NCBI GenBank assembly: GCA_020650975.1
Contig: JAIPMN010004245.1
Location: forward strand, 1 to 42,831
Length of the DNA: 42,831 nucleotides
Direction of reading: 5' to 3'
Origin: Apostichopus californicus
Taxonomy: Eukaryota; Echinodermata; Holothuroidea; Aspidochirotida; Stichopodidae
Below are positions 22,301 to 34,300 of this stretch, one piece after another. How positions within the stretch are numbered: the first letter of the stretch is position 1; the number at the start of each line of letters is the position of its first letter. A program made the translations under genes and the position numbers. Below the pieces are notes generated by a model, which saw only the letters and a list, made by a program, of their open reading frames with translations, did not search any database and was not told where the DNA came from.

Positions 22301-25300
22301 AAATACCGGTTGTAGTTACGATACCGGGATTCATGTTGCAACACTACCGGTTGTGTGAAATCCGACTACCGCACAACGCTATTTAAAACAGATCAGTCAG
22401 ATACAGTATTTTATTATGTATATATATACTTCTCTGGTTGAGTATGAAACCAGCTTTGCCTTTCGAATATAGAAGAGACTCTTGTTTTGGAATCATAGCA
22501 GAAGACTTTCCAACAAAAACTTTATCCTATCTGCTAACTGCGATTATACTGGGTACCAAATAATTGTTATGAACCGAGTTCAAAATTATTGCCCCGACCA
22601 TGTGATATAAGTTTGAGTGGAAGGAACAATTTGAAAAGTGTTATTTGTTGTTAAAAAATGACGTTAAAGAGTAACTTTGTAACTTTCTGTCTGTCTAATA
22701 TGCATTAGGAATGTAATTAAAGGAAGTCTGAATCATATTTAGTATTGTAAATTATGAATAATTAGCTGTGTAACATTCACATCTATGATGAATAATGTGT
22801 AATGATAAAGAATTACATTTTTCTGTTTGGTCGTGTAGGAGGGGAGGTAGTATCAGATGCTGAAAGTGAAAAAGAACAAGAGGAGGTGGGAGAGGTACAG
22901 AGTGAAGATGAAGCACAGGCGGAGGAAGACAGAGGAAGCGAGGAAGATGGGGAGGGTCAGTTTGATCCTATTTCTCCTAAGGAAGTGGAGCAGGAGGAAG
23001 GAGAATTTGATTCTTCCAAAGGTAAAAAATCAGGCTATAAAATTTTGCTCACATGTGCTAGCTTAAAATGAAGTGATTGTTGAGGATAAGACATGACGAG
23101 TTGTCTGTACCAGCAGTGTCACACGTTCAAGTAAATCCTTTCTTAGAAGAAAATATGGTGGGGAAATCACTAGAAAGTAGTTTATACAGCCATGAGAATA
23201 GTTTTCTTGAAATAATTGTAACGTTTGACAACACTGAGAATTGGAAGAATGTAATTTTGTAAAAAGTTACAACAGTCTGTTATCAGTGCCGATGCTAGTT
23301 TTCTGTTTGTTTATGGCGTCAAATGATCTTCAACCTTGCATTAGTATATTGTGTCATTACTCTGATGAACAGTCATCTGTCAGTATGTGACACTCTGTGT
23401 TATAGCACATTTACTGTCTATTTTAGTGATGGCTATAAGGAAATACAGGATTTGCGGTTTACTCAAAAAAGTTATAGTGGAAAATATGTGCAAATTTTCT
23501 GTTAAAACTCAAATATTGACAGAAATGGTGGATTTAAAATCTTGATCATTTTATAACATTTTATGCTAATTATGTTAGCAAGTATGCGAGTATGCAAATT
23601 TGGTTGCCATTTGATTTATTAAGGGAGGAGAGAAGAATGGCTTCTGCAGCACAATAAAACCATTACTTTGTAAATAACTATAACTGAGGCCTAGATCTTA
23701 ATATTATATAGTATATAATCAAAATATACAAGTGTATCAATAGAGTAAATATTTATGGTACTGTTTACATTTCCAAAGTGGATGGAAGGTTCTGATGTTA
23801 AAATTGTATCCGGTTTTATTGGATGGTCTAAAAGCCAAAGTGTATAAACTGGGCTGATTTTAAAGATACTGGATTAAATGTGATGTCCTTTCATAAAACT
23901 CATCTAGAGGAGGAAGGTTTGGTTGAAACTCACGCGGAACCAGAAGAGGATAAAGAAGATGAAGAAGACGGAGGTGAGGTATCAGATGGAGAAGTCGCCG
24001 AGAGGATAGACGAAGGAGGAGTGGTGTCAGATGGAGAAGTTGCGGAGAGGATAGACGAAGGTGGAGAGGTATCGGATGGAGAAGTTGCCGAGAGGATAGA
24101 TGAAGGGGGAGAGGTGTCAGATGGAGAAGTTGCGGAGAGGATAGACGAACGAGGAGAGGTGTCAGATGGAGAAGTCGCTGAGAGGATAGATGAAGGGGGA
24201 GAAGTTGCCGAGAGGATAGATGACGAAGGAGGGGTGTCAGATGGAGAAGTTGCCGAGAGGATAGATGACAAAGGAGAGGTGTCAGATGGAGAAGTTGCTG
24301 AGAGGATAGATGAAAAAGAAGAAGATGCCGGAATAGGAGATGTGGATGATGTGTCTGCAGATGAAGATGACGCACAAGAGAGTGGAGGTAAATACTTTGT
24401 CAATCAATTAGTCGAGTCTAGCATATGAAAGTTATATACACTGCTGGGGAAGCAAGATAGGATTGGACGAATATCTACTTTGGTTAATCCCCAACTTTTT
24501 ATACCGAAGTTATCCAAATTGCTAAGGTACAAGTAACAGTGGTCTGCCAATGATATTGCTGGTAGAGTCACATACAGGTTAAATCATGAGAGTATTGGCT
24601 GATGATAGACTAAGTGAAGTTTGGACACAGTATTGCTATATTAGAGTCTACCTGTAATTAAATGCTTATTTAATTCACAGTGTTGCCAATGTTTTTTTTT
24701 GCTTTTTTTGCCATGGTATGGTTTTCAGTAAATCTTGTCAAGTATGTCGTCAAATCAATATCCAAGTGACAGGGATAGTTGCTCTCATCTCAAATTGTGT
24801 TTTTTTTTTTTTAAATAAATTTATTGTTGTTTTGCTTTTCATTATTCTTGGTGTAGAAGAGCATACAGTAAAGTGATATTTTTTGAGTCATAAAAATTTC
24901 AATGCATGTCATTGGCATTTGGCTTTTATCACTTAGAACTGGAAATTGCTGAGAGAGAAGAAGAGGAAGCAGAAGAAAATGAGAGTAAGGAGGAAGGGGA
25001 GGTGGCAATGGCACAGGAGGATACGCCCCTGTCTCCTGCGTCTAACATCGATAGCCCGGAACAATTTGATGATGAAAAGGAGAGGGAGAGTGGCGGCGAG
25101 GATGATGACCAAAGACCCCTCCAAACGAGGGATGAAGGAGAGGAGATGGAACGAGAGGTAGAAGTGGATGAAGACAGTAGTCATCGAAGAGAAGAAGATG
25201 GCGATGGTAGGGAAGATGCTCAGGGAGATACAGAAATGTATGAAGGCGGTGAGTGGGTTGAACCAATTCATAAATGCTTAGATGGAAATATAATGAAAAT

Positions 25301-28300
25301 GGGCAAGGAGAGAGGAAAAGAAATTGAATTTCTAAATGGAACAAATATTCAAGGATTTTGAGCTATGGCCTTCTTCCTGATTAAATATTTTCTTTCAAAT
25401 TTCTTCAATTTGTTCCTTTTTTTTCCACTTATGATTTAAATTTCCATGCATTAATTCAGAAGGTTAAGATATTCTTTGTCTATACTATTCTGCCCCTCAG
25501 TAAGATATAACTTTGGCACTCCAGTCGTGTCATCCCTTTGATAATGTGAAAGTGAATGGTTCATGAAATTGATTGTTAAATTAAAATGAATTAAATTAAA
25601 TTGATTAAAATATTTAATTAATTAATTAAAGTGGAATCAATTAAACTTATTTAAATGAAGGACACAACAAATTAACTATGTAGAATGAGCATACAGTTTA
25701 CTTTTCTTCTTCATAATCAGTAATAATGTCTTCTCTTTCTGTTTTTTTAACCAGCTGAACAAGTGAGTGACATTGAAGATGAAGATAGGCAAGAAGGTGA
25801 GGTTGAGGGAGATGGACGAGAGAAGGCACAGAGTGATGATGAGAGGAAAGGAGAGGCAGCCAGTGATGATGAGGAGGCTCCATCCTCCAAGGTGACTGAG
25901 GAGACACCCATGAGCCCTGTGGACGGGCTAGGTTAGTATAATGTCTGCCACATTCAACAGCTTTTTTCATCTCTCATTTTAATCTTTTTCCCCATCGCAA
26001 ATTTTCTTGTAAAATACATACATTCATGAGTTACTGTTTTATACTCTTTATTTTCAATTCGTGAATAGATGCGGTTAGTGATGATGATGACGATGTTGGT
26101 GACGGAGACAAGCCAAACAAAGACGCCGAAAGTGGCGAGGAAAGTGATGAGGAAAAGTAAGTTTTATACCAGCGACCGTTTCTGCTGCCAGCATCATCCA
26201 CATGACCGTTCCCTCAAGCCCATCTGTGTCCCTATTGGTCAAATGAATGAGAACATAAACCCATATAGGATGGGAGTATTGAGATTTTGTTGAACAACCT
26301 CACAGACAGTGAGATCTGGTACATCTAGGAATGTATGTTGATTCACTGTCAATCATGCTGATAAATAAATTTTGTATTGGTTGGTTGGGGATGGGCAGGG
26401 TAGGGGGGAGGGGTGGTTGATGGGGCGACAACAGTGGAGGAAGGGGGCAAAAAATGAACCTGTCAACAGAAATTTGAACAAAGAAAGATGACATGATTCC
26501 AGTGAATCATGTGAAATGTTCTAAAGAGCCTTTCTTTAAACACATTTGATAACATTCACATTAGTTTATAATTATTGTTTATAAGTAAACAAGTGCAATT
26601 TTGTAATTCTTTTATTCATGTGTAATGAATAAGAAACAAGTCACACTCCCACATCAATAAAAATATGATATTCTGTAATATCATATGAAACAATGTCTTC
26701 TTTTGCTTCCTTTTATTTAAAAACAGAGGACTGATTGCAGATATCTTTGGTTCTAGTGATGAAGAAGGCGAAGAATTTGAGGTAAGGAGGAAGAATTGTT
26801 GTCATGGTTATCACAGGTCTCAGACAGACACGTCAGATGTCAAACGATTTATTTAATACTCGTAAAAAAATTTGGAATGAAAATTTTGTACTGCTATATC
26901 TGTTCTGAGAAAGAATCAAAATGTAATTCCTATTTATGAAGACAAAAATTGGTCATGTTATTGAAATCAAATTTTGACTGCCGTTTGCATTTTTTTTTTT
27001 TATGTGTGTTTCGTACAAAAAGCCCACAATGGATTTGAATGTTTCAGTGGTATATTAGTTCAGAAAACATATCAGTATTATATTTTACAGTAGGAGTTTT
27101 TTAGTAATAACCCCCCACCCTCTGCCAAGTTTTTTGTAAAGTTGACCATACAAAGAATTGTGTAAGTAAATAATACAGAAATTTCAGAAAGCTATATATA
27201 ACAGCATAATGGTAATCAGAAGTGTTGCTGCTTCAGCCTTACCAACTATTTTTAATTTAGGTTTTGGTTGAATTTGATAGAAAATACCATAATTCTCAAA
27301 TAAATCTTTTGAATAAATTTTCTCTCTTTAACCAGGGATTCGGTGAAAAAGATTTGGAGCCGGCCTCCAAAAAGAAAAAATCAGGTAACCAGTCGTTTTT
27401 GTTGTCAATAATTATTTACTTGCTTAACTGAAAAAGTGGAGCATTCAGGCGATGAATTCAAGCAGTAAATTCAAGCAGTGAATCCAATTTCAAGCAGTTG
27501 CTTGTAGTGAAGAAATTGGTTTGTTGGTTATGGAAGTAGCATTTTGTTTTTGGTTTGGGACGTCAGCTTTCAACCTTCCAATTACATTTAACCAATCTGA
27601 TTAGAGTAAGCTCTGAAAGATTTCAAGAAATTTATGGGCTTGAACCTTTGACCTCAGTAAGACATTGTCCTCTTAAGAAGACTTTCATTCCTGAGGTTTC
27701 TGTCTTTCTGTCCAACCCAGTAATGTCTTTGTTCATAATTTTCACATTCAGCTTTTTTTTTGCTCTCTAATGATCCGTTTATACTCCTTGATTTAAATCA
27801 GAAACGTGTAGCTTTAATAATTGTTTATATCAGAAAAGAAAGATTAAACATTCATTTCTTAAAGCTACTATTTGGTAGTTGAACCAATTGTCAAATAAAT
27901 GAAGCCGTGATATTTACAGCCATTGTCTCAAGTGACGATGATGACGATGTAGGGGTACCTGGTGGAGAAGAGGAGGAGGAGGGGCAGCAGACATCGCTGG
28001 CCGATGAGATGGCGCCCTCTCAGCAGAGAGAAGATGATGGATCGGACTCCGACGAAGGACTAGACCCTCAGAGAGGATATCAGAGATCGTAAGTCAAGCT
28101 ACCCATCATAGTTTGTATGCCAATAGTACTGCTAAGACAAACAGATGTATAATACATGTGGTACTGACCCAAGGTCCCAGCCAAACATGTGACGTACTCA
28201 GGAATGTAACGTTTGAAAGAGGCCTCTCTGGCTTGATGGCAGCCTCAGACAACTCTATTTTGTTCCTTAACAAAAGATGGAAAACTTAAGATCATATACT

Positions 28301-31300
28301 AACATGACGTGCAAATAAAAAGCACGAACAGTATGTGGTGATGCTAGGCTATTGCACTACAAGACATAAGTATCATTAATGAATAAATGCATGTTTCAGT
28401 TTAAATTATTTAAACTTGCTGCTGCAGGAAGAAGTAACATCACATTGCACTACTTTCAATCAAAGACCATCTCTGAAAGGAGTTGGCAAGCATCCACACT
28501 TGTTTACTTGTGAATGTGTTTACTTGTGCACTTGGGAAGTAAACTCGTCTTCAATTTCTACTTCAATGAAGAAGGGAAAAATCATTCAATTTTGGGATAT
28601 TAATTATTAGCAATATCAGTGTTTACTTTCCCTCCTTTCTTGTTTATGTCATTTTTGTTGGTAGTGGACTCTGTAAACTGCTGTAAAGTAGAACCCCGTC
28701 TTGTCCTTCATATATTTATTTAATTTTTCTACAGTGATTTTGTCAGTGACTTTGACTTAATGATGGAAAAGAAGAAGGCAGAGATGGGAAGGAGGAGAAA
28801 GAGGCGGGATGTAGACATCATCAATGATAACGATGATATCATCATGGCGATGATCACACAGATGAAGGAAGCTGCAGAGGTGAGAAATAAAACAGAGAGG
28901 AGGAAGAGTAAAGAATAAAATATTATTTGGTGGATGGCCTCCGTTTGAAATGAAACTAATTGGTAGTGGGCTATGCTGTGGAGGGGATAGCGAAGACGAT
29001 TATGTTACAGCGACAACAATAACAACCCTCCCCCACCCACCCCCCCACCCACCCTCTCCCTCCATCCCTCCCAGAATAATTGCCAAAATTTTCAGACGTA
29101 ATTTTCTATTTGAAGAGTTGTTCACGTTCGCGACCAGTTTGTTTGATTTGTTGTGGTTAACTTGTCGACATTATATAACCTTGTTGATGGTAGTACTGTG
29201 GAATTTGGAATACGACCTTACATCCATTTCATGTGTCACAATCGTACATATCCTGTTACCTTGCTAGGAACAACAACACTGTGGAGGATTAAACCTTACA
29301 GTTTGTGTGGTTTGTTGATGAGTATACAAAATTACTTAAATACCCTTCATCTCAATTATATAACTGAGTGACTCCTGTTATTGCAAGGATCTGGGGAGAT
29401 TTCATCAAAAACATAGCATTGTGGGCATAGGCATGCACCTTGTTTTTGTTTCTTACCTAGTAGTTATACATCCTCATTCTCCCCCTCCCTTCCCCTCCCT
29501 CCAGTCCCCTCCCTACCATTCCCTAATTAAACTATGCTTTCCCAATATCTATTTGTTATATGCTTCTTACATGTATGTTATTAGTTTAACTTGTTTGCAG
29601 CAGGTCTACAAATTTATTCTCCGTCACCTCTCTCTCTTTAGTTTAGTAGAAAAAAAGGATCAGGAGGGACACTCAAGTCCCCCTCAAGGACCCTATAGGA
29701 GAGGAAAAAAAACTGAAGACACAAACACTCAGACCTGATTACAATGCTTAAAGTGCTTGTCCAAAGCATTCTTAAACCCATTCACACTACTTGCAAGTAC
29801 AACTTTCTCAGGCAAACCGTTCCACTCATTCACAACCCTATTAGAATAAAAGTTATGCGGAATATTAATCCTACTTTGTGACTCTTTCTTCTTGCATCAG
29901 GCTGACCATGAACTAAACAAGGAGAGGAAAGCTGCTGTAAAGAAGTTACTCATGTTTACAAGAGTCATGCAGCAGTTACAAAAGTAAGTTTCATTTCACG
30001 ATTTTAGAAAGAAAATAACATCATTGAATCCCCCCTGATAGGTTTGTTTACAGTGTGCAGAATAGCATTCAATAACGTCACATTATTTGAACAATGGAAG
30101 GGAGTACCCACCTGTAATAATAGTGTGGTCTTTGTCACAACAAATTAATTTGTCTATTGTTTCTGTAGGGAGATTTGCTAATTTTGCAGATCTCATTAAG
30201 TTTCCTTGTTTGTCCACTAGATGATTGTCCAATACATACAAACAAGAGGAAACCGATTGTTGCTTTTATGTTGCGGTGTGAATCAGACTATTTTATTGTA
30301 TTTGTGTGATATAGTTAATGTGTATGTGGCATATATTTAATGTGGGTGTGTGAAACACATTTAAAGTGTGTGTGGATTGTGGAATATATTTAATGTGTGT
30401 GTGTGAATTATATGTAATGTGTGTGTGATACATGTAGTACTACTATGTGTGTGTGGAATGTATAGCATGTCTGTGTGGAATGTAAGTGCCAGATACCCCA
30501 ACACAGAAATTGGCAGATGTCTTGTATCCTTCAAATCTACTGTCCTTGTCCTACTGTACTTTAAATCATCTGTTTCAAGAACTCAACAACTTTTAAGTGA
30601 CTTTCACCTGTTGTTATCCTATTCTTTGTCTGTTACTTTTGCCCTTTCTCACTGTTTGTTTCACTGTGCCACAAGCGTCTTTTTGAGAGAAACCGGCGCA
30701 TTACAAATGTTTATATCCTTCTTAATCCTCTTAATCCTCATCGCCGTTGTCTTGCTTGAAGAATTTAACAGAGCAAAAGCAGGGATTGATCAATTGTTGT
30801 CTACATTAATTAAAATTTCTGACATTGAGATTGAATAACCTTCTTTTGTAGTCTACATGAGTATGAATTATAAAAAAATAAAAAATGTCATCTATTATGT
30901 TTTAAATTTTCAGGGCAGACCTTCAACAGACATTGTTAGAATGCGGAATTCTCTCAGCGATGAAAGAATGGTTAATGCCATTACCAGATAAGAGCTTACC
31001 CCACCTCAAAATTCGAACAAATTTTCTCAAAGTACTGAAATCAGTGAGTAGTTTATTTTTTGGTCTTTTGTTTTTAATGTGATATATACATGTAATAGAA
31101 TACAAAAGAAACATAATAATGATAATAAAATAATAATAATAACAATACTAATGATATTAGATGTCGTTAGTAAAGTCCAACTTTAATGAGGCAATGTAGG
31201 AAACTATAGACAGACAGACAGACATATACACAGGAAGAAGAAGGAAATGAAACACAGGAATGCATACAAACAGAAAAGCATGCATGTTTCTTACAAAGTT

Positions 31301-34300
31301 TACAAATATCCATTTTTCATATAAAAGCCATCAGTTAAACTCCACACGACAGATTTCTGCTTCAAAGTCCTGATGTCTATGAAATGCTTTATTTGCATGT
31401 TGCTAAGGGAGGTATATTTGCAATGGAAATGAGGTAATTTATTACTATTTTATTCACACAATTTCTTTACAAAATGATTGATTTTACCTGGAATGAAGTG
31501 GAATTTGAATAAAATTGATTTTACATGGAATAAAGTCGACTGTACTTTATTAGATTTGAGATGTTAACGCCAACAAGTTTGATTGAATTGGAGCCACGAA
31601 AAGACATTTCTACGTATCAGTGACCATGCAACCATTCCTTTGTGTTCTAAATAATGAGTTATTGAACCCTTTGTTTCTTCTTCTCTGTTCATTTGTTAGA
31701 ATTGTGACATGTAGTTAACCATTACCATTAAACTGTTTAAGTTGTTGGTATGTATTGTAACCAAACTAATTGATAAAGAAATTATTGTGCTCAAATGGTT
31801 AAGGAAATGAACTTGCAATCTAAGGATCGCAGGTTGAGTCCTTGCCAGATTTTTACGCTTTGTCCTTGGGCAAGGAACTCTATTTCCATTGCCTCTCTTC
31901 GGCCAGGGACCTGTTGAATAACTTGTAACAATAGTTTAGTAATGCACCCCGCGGGGAGTCCTGGGAACACGTAGATATGTCCCAGTGCTGCGATAAGTGC
32001 TACGATAACTGTTGGAATTGTACACACTTGCCTGTGTGGGTGTGGGACAAGTGACCAGGGTTTAACTGTGCTAAAGTCATGTGAGAAGAGTTTGCATGGC
32101 TCTAGACCGATGCGGCTACAACTAATTAACAGTTTATTGTTTTATTTTCTATTTCTATTCCGTCAGTTCCCACCAATTAGCCAAGATCTCCTGAAGAGCA
32201 GCGGGGTCGGTAAAGCTGTCATGATCCTCTACAGGCATCCGAAAGAACTCAGGTTAAATAAAGACCTAGCGGGTAGAATAATTAGTAAGTGAAAACAATC
32301 TCTAATTAGGAGAATAATTAGTAAGTGAAGACAATACCTAGCCGGTAGAATAATTAGTAAGTGTTAACAATACTTTTTGGGTAGAATAATTAGTAAGTGT
32401 AAACAATCTCTAATTAGTAGAATAATTAGTAAGTGAAAACGATCCATTGCGGGTAGAATAATTAGTAAGTGAAAACAATCTCTAATTAGTAGAATAATTA
32501 GTAAGTGAAAACGATCCATTGCGGGTAGAACAATTAGTAAGTGTAAACAATACCGAGCGGGTAGAATAATTAGTAAGTGAAGACAATCTCTAACTGGTAG
32601 AATAATGAATAAGTGACAACAATGCCTAGCTGGCAGAATAATTAGTAAGTGAAAACAATCTCTAACTGGTAGAATAATTAGTAAGTTTAAACAATACTTT
32701 TTGGGTAGTGTCTTCCTTGGAGTTGTATTAACTGTTTTCACTTCTGGCTTTCAATCGTCTCTAATTCTTGTATTCTTTCCTTTAAGTTTAATGTCCGACC
32801 TGGTAATACATTTATATTCTATTATCAAACACTCATCTTTTCAACCTCAGCCTTACCTGTATCAATACTGATAAATTGCTACACGATCAAGTTTAATCAC
32901 ACAGTGATGTATGTTCTTTAATTTAAAGTGTTCAGCTTCCGTGAAAGAAAGAATCAAATTAAGGAATCAAGGAATGCGACAATAAGCCTCTACTGGGTTT
33001 TGTTTAATAATTTAAATGAAAATATATTGAAGCGTGAAAGAAAATGTAATCAACCATTAACCTTTATTTACAAACTCATCAGACTGGAATCCTCTTGTGT
33101 AATTTTAAAACTTGAAAAGATTCATGTCACATTTTTTTCTTTTTTCGCTTTGATAAATCAATATCCCGTTTTCCATAGATCTATACCTATATGATAATCA
33201 AAATCTTGTGAGATTTTAAATCAAAATATAAATATGAAAATGAAAATATATTGAAGTGTGAAAGAAAATGTGATCAACAATTACCCCACAGAGTAAAACC
33301 ATTACCCACTTTATTTGATTCCGTGACCCCCTCTCCTCTTCAACTGTCAAGTTTTCTTGGAAGAGGAAATGAGGTTTTTCTTCAAATGTTTGTTTTTGTT
33401 TTTTTGCAGACAATTGGTCCAGACCTATATTTGGTGTGGATGACAGTTTTCTAGCTATGTCTAAAGAGGAGAGACAGCACAGAGATTTAGCTCAGCTCTC
33501 AGCTGTCAAGAGACGGAGGATGAGGTAAGAAGCCGAGAAGGTGTAGCCTGGTTTTATCTCACCCTGAGTATTTTATAGAAGTAAAAAGGGGGGAAACAAA
33601 AATGGAATTTTAAAGATTGTATTACGTTATGACCGAGAATCATCACAGGGGAAAGATGTCTTGAAATGATTTGTTTTGTTGTTTTTTGTAATGTCTTAAT
33701 TCTGACTCTATTTTGGTTGGGGCAATGGGGGGGGGGGGGGGTCGGGGCTCTATTTTGTTTTTGTGGTGATTATTAAAACTGGTCTGTCAAACTGTTTTTT
33801 CCAAACAGAAATTTTCTCTGCAGAAATTCTGAATGATAATAAAGATGTACATTTCCAGATCATCCCACTGTTTTTTATTTTTTTATCTTTTCACAAATCT
33901 GTCCTTTTCTTTCAGTTCTCAAGATGGAGAGAGACCAAAGACAATTGAAAGGGCCCTTCAACAAGGAGAGAAGTAAGACTTTTCTCTTGTAAAATTCTAC
34001 TAGCATTTGGTAGTTTAATTGAAACTTACTCATATGTCATCTAGATTGATCTATTATACACACACACGCAAACACACACACAAGACTACGTACAGGCATG
34101 AGTTTCTAATGCAATTTTTCCAAAATCTCTCATGGTTACTGTTGATTTCATAGAAACTATTTTTTTCAAGTTTGACATTGGAAGTTAATTCACAACCTAA
34201 GCCTATTTTATTGGGTCTGGTAACAGCACTACCTTGAGCATCTATAAATCTAACAGACAGCTTCGGGTTATTTTGCAGTAAGTGTAACTGTTTTAGGATC

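Noticed and set aside
23860..24403. Minus-strand leucine/serine-rich frames of 157-171 codons
   Set aside because: Antisense shadows of the acidic coding repeat in IWS1 exon 5, whose plus-strand reading joins its neighbours in frame.
31786..31850. Possible functional tRNA gene
   Set aside because: A- and B-box-like motifs are present but there is no acceptor-stem pairing or clean anticodon arm, and the sequence continues into a SINE body.
32364..32741. 125-codon minus-strand frame with LLIILP repeats
   Set aside because: By-product of the 36-bp donor-junction repeat in IWS1 intron 15.
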